Shown: piece by piece, positions 19,709-29,588 of the stretch | Numbering within the stretch: position 1 is the first letter of the stretch | Layout: each line of letters opens with the position of its first letter | DNA from: Actinomycetota bacterium | Lineage (GTDB): Bacteria; Actinomycetota; Geothermincolia; Fen-727; Anoxymicrobiaceae | Assembly (NCBI GenBank): GCA_016927325.1 | Contig: JAFGMY010000102.1 | Location: forward strand, 1-47,648 | DNA: 47,648 bases | Direction: 5' to 3' | Made by a program: the position numbers and the translations under genes | The notes under the pieces: model-generated | Told to the model about the DNA's origin: nothing | Seen by the model: the letters and a program-made list of their open reading frames with translations, nothing else | Database searches by the model: none

Positions 19709-22522
19709 TTGAAAAGGTTTCTTTCTTCTATTGTACTCGTTGTGCTTCTACTGGCGGGTTTTCCGGCCGGAGTACCCGCCGGGACAAAAGGCCCTGCGGT
19801 CGAGACGGACCTGTTTACCATGCGACAGGGGGCTGAATACGCACCCGGAGAAATTATCGTAAAGTTCAAGCGTGCCGCCGATTCCGGCGCGGTACAGCGG
19901 TTGAGGAGCGGGATCGGCCAGGTCTCATCGGAACTTCTCGGCACCAGGGGCCTGGAGTTGGTGAGAGTCGGCGGACAGAACCTGGAAGCCCTTATCAGGG
20001 CTGTGAGGGATTCTGGACTGGTTGAGTTCGCCGAGCCCAACTATGTAAGGAAAGTGGAGGTCTGGCCCGACGATCCTCCCAACGATCCGGATTATGCCAC
20101 CGAACAGTGGAACTTGAAGAGCTTCGCTCAGGGTGGAATAAATATGCCGGACGCATGGCCGATTGAGACCGGTGAGGCGACTGTTGTTGTGGCTATCCTG
20201 GATACGGGAGTAGCCTACAGGAATGGCGGTGGTTACTCTAAAGCCAACGACCTTTCTTCGTCGACTTTCACCGTCGCTCCCGGCTATGATTTCGCGAATA
20301 ACGATTCATACCCTGATGATGACAACGGTCATGGCACCCACGTGTGCGGAACGGTTGCCCAGACCACCAACAATAACTACCTCGTCGCCGGGGTGGCCCC
20401 CAACTGCAGCGTTATGCCGGTAAAGGTTCTCAATCAGCAGGGGAGCGGCCTTGATTCATGGGTGATCGACGGTCTGGAGTATGCCGCCGACCACGGCGCG
20501 GATGTCATCAATATGAGTTTGAGCGGGCCGGACGACAGCGATGCGCTGGAGGAAGCCGTCGATTATGCTTTTAACAAAGGCGCCGTCGTCTGCGCGTCTT
20601 CGGGAAACAACCATTCCTCGGTTGTGGAGTATCCCGCCGGTTACAGTTCGTGTGTGGCCGTCGGCGCGACGGGGCCTGACAAGACCAAGCCTTTTTATTC
20701 AAATTACGGGGACGCGCTTGATGTCGTGGCCCCTGGAGGAAGCGGCTCGGGAGTGATATGGCAGGAGACTTTCCAGACGCAGGAGGATCCTTATGGAGGT
20801 TTTGCTCTCGTGGGAATGAGCGGTACATCTATGGCATGTCCCCATTTCGCCGGTGTAGCGGGGCTGGTCAAGTCGGCGCATCCGACCTGGAACGCCGCCG
20901 AGGTGCGGGCGGGGGTTGTCTCTGCCTGCAATGATCTGGGTGAGGCCGGGTGGGACCGTTTGTACGGCTGGGGCCTTATCGACGCAAAGGCGGCTCTTGA
21001 GATCACCGAGCCGGTTGTCTCTCAACCCTCGATTTCCGCCATATCCCCGGCGTACGGGGCCGAGGGCAATACAGTGCCCGTACAAATATCGGGCTCGGGT
21101 TTCGGCGGCCGGATGAGGGTATTTCTAAGCCGGCAGGGGGAGGACGACATTGAAGCAAGCGGCATTTCCACTTCGGGCTCGACCGGCTTGAACTGCAGTC
21201 TTAACCTGAATGACGCACAGCCCGGTCTATGGACGGTCAGAATTCACAATACCGCCTTGCTTGAGGACTCGGTGGACGGTGGTTTTGAAGTACAGCCGTC
21301 GGGAGACTACACGTGGTATCTGGCCGAAGGTTCAACCAGCTACGGGTTCGAGGAGTTCGTATTGCTGCAGAATCCCGGGGATGCTCCGATCAATGCTCAG
21401 CTCACTTTCATGACCCCTGCGGGAGCGCGGGACCCTTACCCGGTTACGGTACCGGCGGACAGCAGGGTTACCGTCAGGGTCAACGATCTTATTGCCGATT
21501 CAGACGTGTCGACAAGGATCGACGCCGCGGGTAACGTGATCTGTGAAAGGTCGATGTACTGGGGCAACCGGATCGAGGGTACTGATTCCATAGGGGTACA
21601 GGCGCCTTCGCACACCTGGTATCTCGCTGAAGGTTCGACCGATTACGGTTTTGACACCTTCCTTCTGATACTGAACCCGAATGATAACGATACACAGGTC
21701 ATAGTAACTTACATGACTCCCCGGGGTCCGTGGGAAAGGGAACCTTTCCTTATACCGGCAAACAGTCGTTACAGCATAAACGTAAAGGACGACCTCCCGG
21801 CTGAAGATATGTCGTTCAAGGTGGAGGCGTCCTCGCGCGTCATCGCCGAGCGCTCGATGTACTGGAACGGTATGAGGGGGGGACACGACTCAATCGGAAC
21901 CACGTCACCGGCACAGAGCTGGTACCTCGCGGAAGGCACGACCGACTGGGGCTTCGACGAGTACGTTCTTATTCAGAACCCCAACGACGAGAACGCAGAA
22001 GTGGACATTACCTATATGACCACCGGCGGCCCGGTGCAGGACACCACGAGGACCATCCCCGCTAACAGCAGGGAAACCGTGTACGTCAACGGGATCATGC
22101 CCGGCGAAGACTTGTCGGTGAAGGTGGATGCCGACATGGGGGTTGTGGTGGAACGGGCCATGTACTGGGACAATGGGACCGGCAGGGGGGGGCACTGCGC
22201 TATTGGGGTGACCCAGCCGCACCGGGACTGTTTTCTTGCGGAAGGCACGACCGCCTGGGGTTTCGAAGAGTGGATTCTGATACAGAACCCGAACAGTGCG
22301 GCGGCGCATATCGGAGTGGAATACATGACTTCCCGTGGGCTCGTGAACCGTCCCGGCTTTACGATTGATCCGGGCAGCAGGGTCACCGTGCACGTCAACA
22401 GCGACCTGCCGCCGATTGACACTTCATCACGCGTCTACTCCAACCTGCCGATTATCGCGGAGCGTTCCATGTACTGGAACAACCGGGGGGCGGGGCATGT
22501 ATCCCAGGGTCTTATGCGTTAA
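19709..22522 (+). CDS. Secreted S8 family subtilisin-like protease with IPT/TIG-like domain and four WYLAEG (DUF5719-like) repeats
   Basis: Signal peptide; propeptide 'PGEIIVKFK'; triad 'VVAILDTGVAYR', 'NGHGTHVCGTVA', 'GMSGTSMACPHFAGVAGLV'; four '(W)YLAEG(S/T)T..GF' repeats. Confidence 0.93.
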   Translation: MKRFLSSIVLVVLLLAGFPAGVPAGTKGPAVETDLFTMRQGAEYAPGEIIVKFKRAADSGAVQRLRSGIGQVSSELLGTRGLELVRVGGQNLEALIRAVRDSGLVEFAEPNYVRKVEVWPDDPPNDPDYATEQWNLKSFAQGGINMPDAWPIETGEATVVVAILDTGVAYRNGGGYSKANDLSSSTFTVAPGYDFANNDSYPDDDNGHGTHVCGTVAQTTNNNYLVAGVAPNCSVMPVKVLNQQGSGLDSWVIDGLEYAADHGADVINMSLSGPDDSDALEEAVDYAFNKGAVVCASSGNNHSSVVEYPAGYSSCVAVGATGPDKTKPFYSNYGDALDVVAPGGSGSGVIWQETFQTQEDPYGGFALVGMSGTSMACPHFAGVAGLVKSAHPTWNAAEVRAGVVSACNDLGEAGWDRLYGWGLIDAKAALEITEPVVSQPSISAISPAYGAEGNTVPVQISGSGFGGRMRVFLSRQGEDDIEASGISTSGSTGLNCSLNLNDAQPGLWTVRIHNTALLEDSVDGGFEVQPSGDYTWYLAEGSTSYGFEEFVLLQNPGDAPINAQLTFMTPAGARDPYPVTVPADSRVTVRVNDLIADSDVSTRIDAAGNVICERSMYWGNRIEGTDSIGVQAPSHTWYLAEGSTDYGFDTFLLILNPNDNDTQVIVTYMTPRGPWEREPFLIPANSRYSINVKDDLPAEDMSFKVEASSRVIAERSMYWNGMRGGHDSIGTTSPAQSWYLAEGTTDWGFDEYVLIQNPNDENAEVDITYMTTGGPVQDTTRTIPANSRETVYVNGIMPGEDLSVKVDADMGVVVERAMYWDNGTGRGGHCAIGVTQPHRDCFLAEGTTAWGFEEWILIQNPNSAAAHIGVEYMTSRGLVNRPGFTIDPGSRVTVHVNSDLPPIDTSSRVYSNLPIIAERSMYWNNRGAGHVSQGLMR

Positions 22523-22549
22523 GCGGTCCCGCTTGAACCGGTACCGCTT
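22521..22549 (+). terminator. Inverted repeat at the end of the protease gene; possible terminator
   Basis: AAGCGGT (22521-22527) / ACCGCTT (22543-22549) followed by TATAT; weak T tract. Confidence 0.35.
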
Positions 22550-22578
22550 TATATGGAATAGTCGACGCGTCTTTTCTT

Positions 22579-23091
22579 ATGGGGAGAGCTATGGAGATCG
22601 ATAAAAACCGGTTGGATGAATTGAGACTGGGTGCAATCACCGCCATGGATGGCGTGTGGTTTATGGCCGTCGAGGAAAAGTACGGCCTGGAGGCCGCGCT
22701 GGAACTGGACGTCAAAGCATGGAAAAACTACGGCATGGCAATATTCAAGAGGAGTGCGGGGATGCTGGGCATCAAGCTCGATCCCGGTTCTCCTCCCGGC
22801 ATGGAAAAGATAGGTCTGCTGTTTGAAACATTATGCCGGGTTGACGGGACCGAAAGTGAAACCACTTTTAACGGAAACACCTGCTCTTTCAGGATACTGC
22901 GCTGCGCCTGGTGGGACAACCTGGTAAGATCCGGCAGGACCGGACTGGTGCCATGCGAGGACGTGGACAACGCGATTTTCGCGCACTATCTTCAGAAGCT
23001 CGACCCTTCTTTGAAGATCGAGGCCGTTCATTCACGCCCCAGGGGCGACGGCTTCTGTGAGTGGATCATGAGCGGGAAAGGCGCTGGCTGA
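22579..23091 (+). CDS. DUF6125-like family protein
   Basis: 'LDELRLGAITAMDGVWFMAVEEKYGLEAALELDVKAWKNYGMAIFKR' N-terminal motif. Confidence 0.65.
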   Translation: MGRAMEIDKNRLDELRLGAITAMDGVWFMAVEEKYGLEAALELDVKAWKNYGMAIFKRSAGMLGIKLDPGSPPGMEKIGLLFETLCRVDGTESETTFNGNTCSFRILRCAWWDNLVRSGRTGLVPCEDVDNAIFAHYLQKLDPSLKIEAVHSRPRGDGFCEWIMSGKGAG

Positions 23092-23163
23092 CAGATGTTT
23101 TCCTGCAGGGCTTTTAATTGAGATCGATCATTGAACACCTCTCGGTTTTAATGTTTCATCAAT

Positions 23164-23209
23164 TAAACAATATTATGATAATAAACAATATTATGATAAT
23201 TATGATAAT
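23164..23209. repeat. AT-rich 18-bp tandem repeat (2 perfect copies plus a partial third)
   Basis: TAAACAATATTATGATAA at 23164-23181 and 23182-23199, then TTATGATAAT. Confidence 0.9.
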
Positions 23210-23227
23210 GAATTAAAGGAACCGCGG

Positions 23228-23449
23228 ATGCAGAAGATTCCATGGCTGGATACAACCAAATGCAGAAAGGCAATTGATTGCCGGGCCGCTGAATTTTGTA
23301 AGTATGAGACAATACATGTTCAGCCAGAGTCACCGGAGCAGCCCGGAATCGCCGTTGATTACCCTAAAGTGGACCTCGAATTGTGCAAACGGTGCGGGGA
23401 ATGTGTGCACGCCTGTACTGAAAATGCGATCAAGATGATTCCTGTGTGA
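23228..23449 (+). CDS. 4Fe-4S ferredoxin-like protein
   Basis: 'CKRCGECVHAC' cluster motif plus N-terminal 'CRKAIDCRAAEFC'; AAAGGA SD-like sequence upstream. Confidence 0.85.
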   Translation: MQKIPWLDTTKCRKAIDCRAAEFCKYETIHVQPESPEQPGIAVDYPKVDLELCKRCGECVHACTENAIKMIPV

Positions 23450-23544
23450 TATTGTTCAAATGATAATATTATAATATGTTAAGGTAGATCGTTATGAGTG
23501 GATCAATATTGTAATTAATAGATATGATTTAACAGGAGGAAAAT

Positions 23545-23868
23545 ATGGCTGAAGTTGTTGAGATTAGCGACCAGACCTTCGAATCGGTAATTGCCAACGC
23601 GGGCAAGCCCGCCCTTGTTGATTTCTGGGCGCCGTGGTGCGGGCCCTGCCGGATGATGCATCCCGTGCTGGAAAGCCTTGCCGAGTCAGTGGGTGAATCG
23701 GCTGTAATAGCAAGGTGTAACGTGGATGACAGTCCATCACTCGCCGGCAGGTTCGGCGTCAGCGCCATACCTACCATGATTCTGTTCAAGGATGGTAATC
23801 AGGTCGAGACGATGGTAGGCGTGACACCTGAAGATGAACTCAAGAAAAAGATTGAAGCCAATTTGTAA
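23545..23868 (+). CDS. trxA: Thioredoxin
   Basis: 'PALVDFWAPWCGPCRMMHPVLESLA', 'RFGVSAIPTMILFKDGNQVETMVG'; SD AGGAGG upstream. Confidence 0.96.
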   Translation: MAEVVEISDQTFESVIANAGKPALVDFWAPWCGPCRMMHPVLESLAESVGESAVIARCNVDDSPSLAGRFGVSAIPTMILFKDGNQVETMVGVTPEDELKKKIEANL

Positions 23869-23940
23869 TTTTGTAAGTTTTAATTCTTACTGAACAGCCG
23901 GTGATTTGAAACGGAAATAAAAGGATTCATACCAAATACG

Positions 23941-24636
23941 ATGCTGGACTGGGAAGGCATGCTCGCGTCCACCATATTTTTACCCCGCTGTAATTTCAGG
24001 TGCCCGTACTGCCAGAACCCGGAGTTGGTACTAAATCCCGAGAGCCTCGATTCGGTTCCATATTCCGTGCTGCACGAGTTCTTCGCCGACAGGGCCGGCT
24101 GGATAGAGGGGATATGCATAACCGGTGGTGAGCCATGTCTGCATGAAGATTTACCTGAGCTTTGCTCGAAGCTTAAGGGGGAAGGGATAGGTGTCAAGCT
24201 GGATACAAACGGCAGCTTTCCGGATATGCTGGGCACCCTGATAAATGATAAGCTGATCGACTATGTGGCAATGGATGTGAAAGCTCCCCTCGAAACAACA
24301 GCGTATCGGAATTCCAGCGGAAACAAGCGGGACGATCTGGTTCAGTTAATAGACAAGAGTATTGACATAATAATGAGTTCCGGCATTAAACATGAGTTCA
24401 GAACGACCGTGGTGCCTATGATTCACAGCCCTTCGGAAATTGAGAAGATTGCAATGCGCATCAGGGGCGCGCAGAAATATTACCTGCAGTATTTCAGTCC
24501 CGGCACCACGCTGGACAGCAGGTACTCGAGTCTGAAGCCTTTTACGGAAGACGATATGAACACGATGCTTGACGCCGCTCTGAAGCATTTCCCGGGGAGT
24601 TCCCTGAGGGGGGCGTCCGCCGGGATGGACCAGTGA
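23941..24636 (+). CDS. Radical SAM protein, anaerobic ribonucleotide reductase activase-like (NrdG/PflA-like)
   Basis: 'FLPRCNFRCPYCQNPELV' CxxxCxxC cluster, 'ICITGGEPCLHEDLPELC'. Confidence 0.85.
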   Translation: MLDWEGMLASTIFLPRCNFRCPYCQNPELVLNPESLDSVPYSVLHEFFADRAGWIEGICITGGEPCLHEDLPELCSKLKGEGIGVKLDTNGSFPDMLGTLINDKLIDYVAMDVKAPLETTAYRNSSGNKRDDLVQLIDKSIDIIMSSGIKHEFRTTVVPMIHSPSEIEKIAMRIRGAQKYYLQYFSPGTTLDSRYSSLKPFTEDDMNTMLDAALKHFPGSSLRGASAGMDQ

Positions 24637-24637
24637 T

Positions 24638-25495
24638 ATGAAGTTTCTTCCCGAATGCTACTCCTGTGCGATGAGGCAGGCCAACTCCGCCGCCGGACTT
24701 GTGAGTGATGACAGCTCTTTTCGAGACGAGTGCATGCGTGAAGCCGCCCGTATACTCGCCATGGACAAGCTGGATATGACTCCACCCGCCGTGGGGGAAC
24801 TTATTTATCATAAAATTTCCGAGCTCTCCGGAAACCCCGATCCGTTCGCGGGCCAGAAAGAGAAACAGAACAGGGCCGCGGCAAAACTTCTTCCGTGGCT
24901 GAGAGAGACTATAAACGCGGCTCCCGATCCCTTGTTCATGGCGGTCCGGATTGCGATATCGGGCAATATCGTCGATCCGGGCGCGCTGGAGTCGTTCGAT
25001 CTCGAGAGCACCGTAATGGAAGCGGTTGTAAGCGATTTGAACCTTGACGCCTACCCTTTGTTCCGGCGGAACGTGGAAAACGCCCGCTCCATACTGCTCA
25101 TCGCCGACAACTGCGGAGAAATAGTCTTTGACAGGGTACTGGTCGAGACGCTTTTGAGTTTCCAGGATCTCAGGATAGTGGTCGCAGTCAGGGATGTTCC
25201 GATCATCAATGACGCGACGATGAAAGACGCCGCCGAAATCGGAATGACCGACCTGTGCAGGGTAATATCCAGCGGTTCTCGAATGCCCGGCACCTCACTG
25301 CCGGGGACCACCCCGGAGTTCCGGGAACTTTTCCGGGAATCCGATCTGGTGATATCCAAAGGACAGGGAAACTGGGAGACGCTTGAGGACTGCGACAGAG
25401 ATATTTATTTTATGTTCCAGGTGAAATGCCGGCCGGTATCGGTTATGACCGGTTGCAGAACAGGCCTGCCGGTCCTCGCGTATCATAAGCCCTGA
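24638..25495 (+). CDS. DUF89 / ARMT1-like domain protein
   Basis: 'MKFLPECYSCAMRQ', 'ISGNIVDPGA', 'ILLIADNCGEIVFDRVLVE', 'DLVISKGQGNWETLE'. Confidence 0.88.
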   Translation: MKFLPECYSCAMRQANSAAGLVSDDSSFRDECMREAARILAMDKLDMTPPAVGELIYHKISELSGNPDPFAGQKEKQNRAAAKLLPWLRETINAAPDPLFMAVRIAISGNIVDPGALESFDLESTVMEAVVSDLNLDAYPLFRRNVENARSILLIADNCGEIVFDRVLVETLLSFQDLRIVVAVRDVPIINDATMKDAAEIGMTDLCRVISSGSRMPGTSLPGTTPEFRELFRESDLVISKGQGNWETLEDCDRDIYFMFQVKCRPVSVMTGCRTGLPVLAYHKP

Positions 25496-25654
25496 ACCCC
25501 CTTTGTTTCACTTCGTTGACCGCCTTGATGCCGGGAAAAGACTCTGCTTGACAACACTGAACGCTTGTTCATATTGTTAGACGTACTTTTTATCCTTATG
25601 GCCCGTTCAGCTTTCCAGTAAGCGAATTTGCACCCCGGAGCAAAGGAGGATGCC

Positions 25655-27490
25655 ATGTCGGAGGATACAATATGTGGGCGCTATAAATCCTGCTTAAAAG
25701 AGTACGGCGGCTTGCCCATGATGAAGCACTACCGGGAGGGTGCCTGGCGGGAGATCTCCTGGAATGAGTTCGACGGGATGGTCCAGAGGCTCGGATCGGC
25801 GATGTTGTCACTCGGAATAGAACCAGGGGACCGTATCGCCATCTATTCCGGGAACTGCCCGGAGTGGCAGCTTACAGACATTGCGCTTCTTTCCATCGGG
25901 GCGGTCAACGTCGCTCTTTATCAGACACTGACCGCACCTCAGGCGGAATATATTCTGAGCGATTCAGGCTCCAGGATAGTCTTCGTCGGCGGGGAGGAGC
26001 AGTTGGAGCGAATTCTCAACTGCTATGACGACCTGCCCGGGCTTTTCAAAATCGTTACCATGGACAACAGGGTCTGCGATCATCCGGATGTTATTACGTT
26101 CGACCGGATGCTCGAACTGGGCGCCGAAAAGCTGGATTCCAGGCTGCTGGAGGAACGTCTCGAGCAGTGCGAAGCGGATGATCTCTGTTCAATAATTTAT
26201 ACTTCGGGGACAACCGGGAACCCGAAAGGTGTCATGCTCACGCATGACAACATAATGTCGAACGAGAGGGCGACAAGGACCCTTGGTGAAGTCAATGCGG
26301 GAGATGTCACCCTTTCGATTCTTCCCCTGAGCCACAGCCTGGAGAGGACGGTAGGATATTATCTTCCGATCTTCCACGGGGTTACGATCGCTCATGCCAG
26401 ATCGATAGAAGAACTGATAAACGACTTCCCGGTGATAAAGCCGAACTTCATGGTAAGCGTTCCCCGCATGTACGAGAAAGTGTATACAAAGGTCATCGCC
26501 AACCTGGAAAAAGAACCCGCGTTCAAGAGGCGGATGTTTGAGTGGGCTCTCAAGAACGGCAGAAAGGTCAGCAAGCTCAAGACCGAAAAGAAACCTGTTC
26601 CCTTCTTCCTGGGCCTGAAGTTCAAAATTGCCCGTAAACTGGTATTTTCAAAGGTTTACGAGAAGATAGGCGGCCGGGTGAGGTTTTTCGCGTCGGGAGG
26701 TGCTCCTCTGGCCAGGGAGATATCCGAGTTCTTCCACGCAATGGATATCCTCATTCTAGAGGGATACGGACTTACCGAGACGGCGCCCATTCTTACCGTT
26801 AACAGAGACACCGATTACAGGTTCGGGTCGGTCGGGCTTCCGCTGGAGAATGTGGAGATCAGGATAGCCGAAGACGGAGAGGTGCTGGCCAGAGGCCCGA
26901 ATATCATGAAGGGGTACTACAATAATCCGGAGGCGACAGCCGAAGTCATCGATTCCGAAGGCTGGTTTCATACCGGAGATATAGGGCATCTGGACGAGGA
27001 CGGTTTCCTTTATATAACCGACCGCAAGAAAGACATAATAGTCACCGCAGGCGGTAAGAACATCGCCCCGCAGAACATAGAGAACGTTCTCAAGGTCGAC
27101 AGGTACATTGAACAGGTATGTGTTATTGGAGACAGGCGGAAATTCGTGAGCGCTCTTGTTGTTCCCGATTTTGATGAGCTCAGGGTTTGGGCTTGCGAGA
27201 ATTCGGTTGACGCTGAGAAAAATGAAGACCTTGCAGTAAATGAAAAAGTCATCGATTTCTACCGCGAGCGAATTGACGCACTTCTGGAAGATTTCGCCAG
27301 GTTTGAGAAGGTTAAGAAGTTCGTTCTTCTCCCGGGGGAATTCACAGAAGAAGCAGGTTTTATCACCCCGTCCTTGAAAATGAAAAGAAAGACAGTAGAA
27401 GAGGCCTTCAGGAAAGAGATCGAGGGAATGTACCGTGAGAACGGGGATGTGCAGTTGCGGGCCGGACCGGTCAGGGTAGCGCTGAAATGA
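25655..27490 (+). CDS. AMP-dependent synthetase / long-chain acyl-CoA ligase (paralog 1)
   Basis: 'LCSIIYTSGTTGNPKGVMLTHDN', 'EGYGLTETAPILTVN', 'GWFHTGDIGHLDEDGFLYITDRKKDIIVTAGGKNIAPQNIE'; AAGGAGG SD before ATG 25655. Confidence 0.94.
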   Translation: MSEDTICGRYKSCLKEYGGLPMMKHYREGAWREISWNEFDGMVQRLGSAMLSLGIEPGDRIAIYSGNCPEWQLTDIALLSIGAVNVALYQTLTAPQAEYILSDSGSRIVFVGGEEQLERILNCYDDLPGLFKIVTMDNRVCDHPDVITFDRMLELGAEKLDSRLLEERLEQCEADDLCSIIYTSGTTGNPKGVMLTHDNIMSNERATRTLGEVNAGDVTLSILPLSHSLERTVGYYLPIFHGVTIAHARSIEELINDFPVIKPNFMVSVPRMYEKVYTKVIANLEKEPAFKRRMFEWALKNGRKVSKLKTEKKPVPFFLGLKFKIARKLVFSKVYEKIGGRVRFFASGGAPLAREISEFFHAMDILILEGYGLTETAPILTVNRDTDYRFGSVGLPLENVEIRIAEDGEVLARGPNIMKGYYNNPEATAEVIDSEGWFHTGDIGHLDEDGFLYITDRKKDIIVTAGGKNIAPQNIENVLKVDRYIEQVCVIGDRRKFVSALVVPDFDELRVWACENSVDAEKNEDLAVNEKVIDFYRERIDALLEDFARFEKVKKFVLLPGEFTEEAGFITPSLKMKRKTVEEAFRKEIEGMYRENGDVQLRAGPVRVALK

Positions 27491-27646
27491 TTTGTTTTAC
27501 TATTTACTGTTTGCCATACCTTTGAGACACTTAGATCAGGCTGCTTTGGCAATTGCGCGTTATCTGTCCTTATTTGAGGCCATATTCAAATAGCGCAGAA
27601 ATCAAGCTCTTTATAGAGTTGGGCAAAAGGGGAAAGGAGCAAGGCA

Positions 27647-29431
27647 ATGGGAGAAGAAACAATAGGCGCCGTTTTGAAGTCCCGGGTCGGGAAATATCAG
27701 GATAAAACAATGTTGCGGGTTAACCGTGATGGCGTATGGCGGGAAATAACCTGGAACGAGTTCAACAAGAATGTGGTAAATATCGGTCTTGCGCTTATAT
27801 CTATTGGCATTGAAGCCGGGGACCGAGTGGCGATTTTCTCATCCAACAGCCCCGAGTGGCAGATGATAGACATTGCCGCGCTGTCGATCGGCGCTGCGGA
27901 CGTGCCCCTTTACTCGACCCTTTCCGCCCCACAGGCGAAGTATATCCTTAAGGATTCCGGCTCGCGGGTTGTATTTGTGGGGACCAGGGACCATCTGGAC
28001 AGGATTCTCGAAGTCAGAGACGGTCTTCCCGATCTTCTGAAGATAGTAACGATTGATAACACGGTTTCCGATCACCCCGATGTCATAACCCTGGATGATG
28101 TTCTCAAACTGGGGGAGAAAAACGCCAACAGGGAACAGTTTGACAAGCGCCTCGAGAGCACGAAGCCCGGCGACCTCTGCAGTATAGTCTACACATCAGG
28201 TACGACCGGAGACCCCAAGGGTGTAATGCTGACCCATGATAACTTCCTTTCTAATGTCAGGGCGGCGTCAAAACTTGTCGAGATAGGCCCTGAGGACGAC
28301 TGCCTTTCCTTCCTTCCGCTCAGCCATGTGCTGGAGAGAATGAGCGGTTACTACACTTCAATGTATAACGGAGTACCGATGGCGCATGCCCGTTCGATCG
28401 ACGACCTGGTTGAGGATATCGGTGTGATCAAACCGACATACATGGTTAGCGTTCCGCGTTTATACGAGAAAGTGCATGCGGGAGTGCTGGCGAATGTCGA
28501 AGAAGAGCCCGCGATAAAACAGAAGATATTCCACTGGGCCGTTGGTGTCGGCACCAAAGTGAGCGCTCTGACCGTCAATCACAAACCGGTGCCGTTTTTC
28601 CTCGGCATCAAAAACAAGGTAGCCAACAAGCTTGTTTTTTCCAAGATCTATGAGAAAATGGGCGGCCGTCTCCGGTTCTTCGTTTCCGGAGGGGCGCCTC
28701 TGGCAAAGGAAATAGCCGAGTTCTTCCATGCCATGGGTATTCTGATTCTCGAGGGTTATGGATTGACAGAGACATCTCCGGTCATCACCGTAAACACACC
28801 GGAAGCCATAAGGTTCGGGTCTGTCGGAAGGGCGATTGAGTACGTGGAAGTCAAGATCGACGACAACGGGGAAATAATGGCAAAAGGCCCCAACATCATG
28901 CAGGGTTACTACAATAAACCCGAAGCCACAGCGGAAGTTCTGCATGACGGCTGGTTCCGCACCGGGGACGTCGGGCGGATCGATGAAGACGGTTTCCTTT
29001 TCATAACCGACCGCATCAAGGACATTATAGTAACCGCCGGCGGCAAGAACATCGCCCCGCAGAACCTCGAGAACACGCTCAAGCTTGATAAATATATAGA
29101 CCAGGTTTGTGTCCTCGGGGACAAGAAGAAATTCATCAGCGCTTTGATAGTGCCTAATTTTGATGAGTTGAAAAGCTGGGCTAAGGAGAAAGGCCTGCAG
29201 GTTGGAAGTGTAAGCTACCTCATTAATAATGAAGACGTTATTAATTTCTATCGCGAAAGGATCGACCTGGCACTGAAAGATTTCGCGAAATTCGAGCAGG
29301 TCACGAAGTTTACGCTTCTTCCAAAAGAGCTGACGGAAGAAGCCGGCCTCGTTACACCGACACTCAAGGTAAAAAGGCGCGAGGTAGAGAAAAAATTTGC
29401 CGCTGAAATCGATAAGATGTACACTGATTGA
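27647..29431 (+). CDS. AMP-dependent synthetase / long-chain acyl-CoA ligase (paralog 2)
   Basis: Same motifs and co-linear with paralog 1; SD GGAAAGGAG upstream. Confidence 0.95.
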   Translation: MGEETIGAVLKSRVGKYQDKTMLRVNRDGVWREITWNEFNKNVVNIGLALISIGIEAGDRVAIFSSNSPEWQMIDIAALSIGAADVPLYSTLSAPQAKYILKDSGSRVVFVGTRDHLDRILEVRDGLPDLLKIVTIDNTVSDHPDVITLDDVLKLGEKNANREQFDKRLESTKPGDLCSIVYTSGTTGDPKGVMLTHDNFLSNVRAASKLVEIGPEDDCLSFLPLSHVLERMSGYYTSMYNGVPMAHARSIDDLVEDIGVIKPTYMVSVPRLYEKVHAGVLANVEEEPAIKQKIFHWAVGVGTKVSALTVNHKPVPFFLGIKNKVANKLVFSKIYEKMGGRLRFFVSGGAPLAKEIAEFFHAMGILILEGYGLTETSPVITVNTPEAIRFGSVGRAIEYVEVKIDDNGEIMAKGPNIMQGYYNKPEATAEVLHDGWFRTGDVGRIDEDGFLFITDRIKDIIVTAGGKNIAPQNLENTLKLDKYIDQVCVLGDKKKFISALIVPNFDELKSWAKEKGLQVGSVSYLINNEDVINFYRERIDLALKDFAKFEQVTKFTLLPKELTEEAGLVTPTLKVKRREVEKKFAAEIDKMYTD

Positions 29432-29588
29432 GTTTCAGCAAGAGTATTCGGATTCATCAAAACTTCTGCTGGACGGGTGTGTTTCCCTGTGCTGATGCGA
29501 GCTATCCCGGTTTAAGAGTGCGTCGGTTTCCATCACCGGAATAATATTAATTGGAGCATACGGCGCATATTACATTAAGGAGGAGAAA

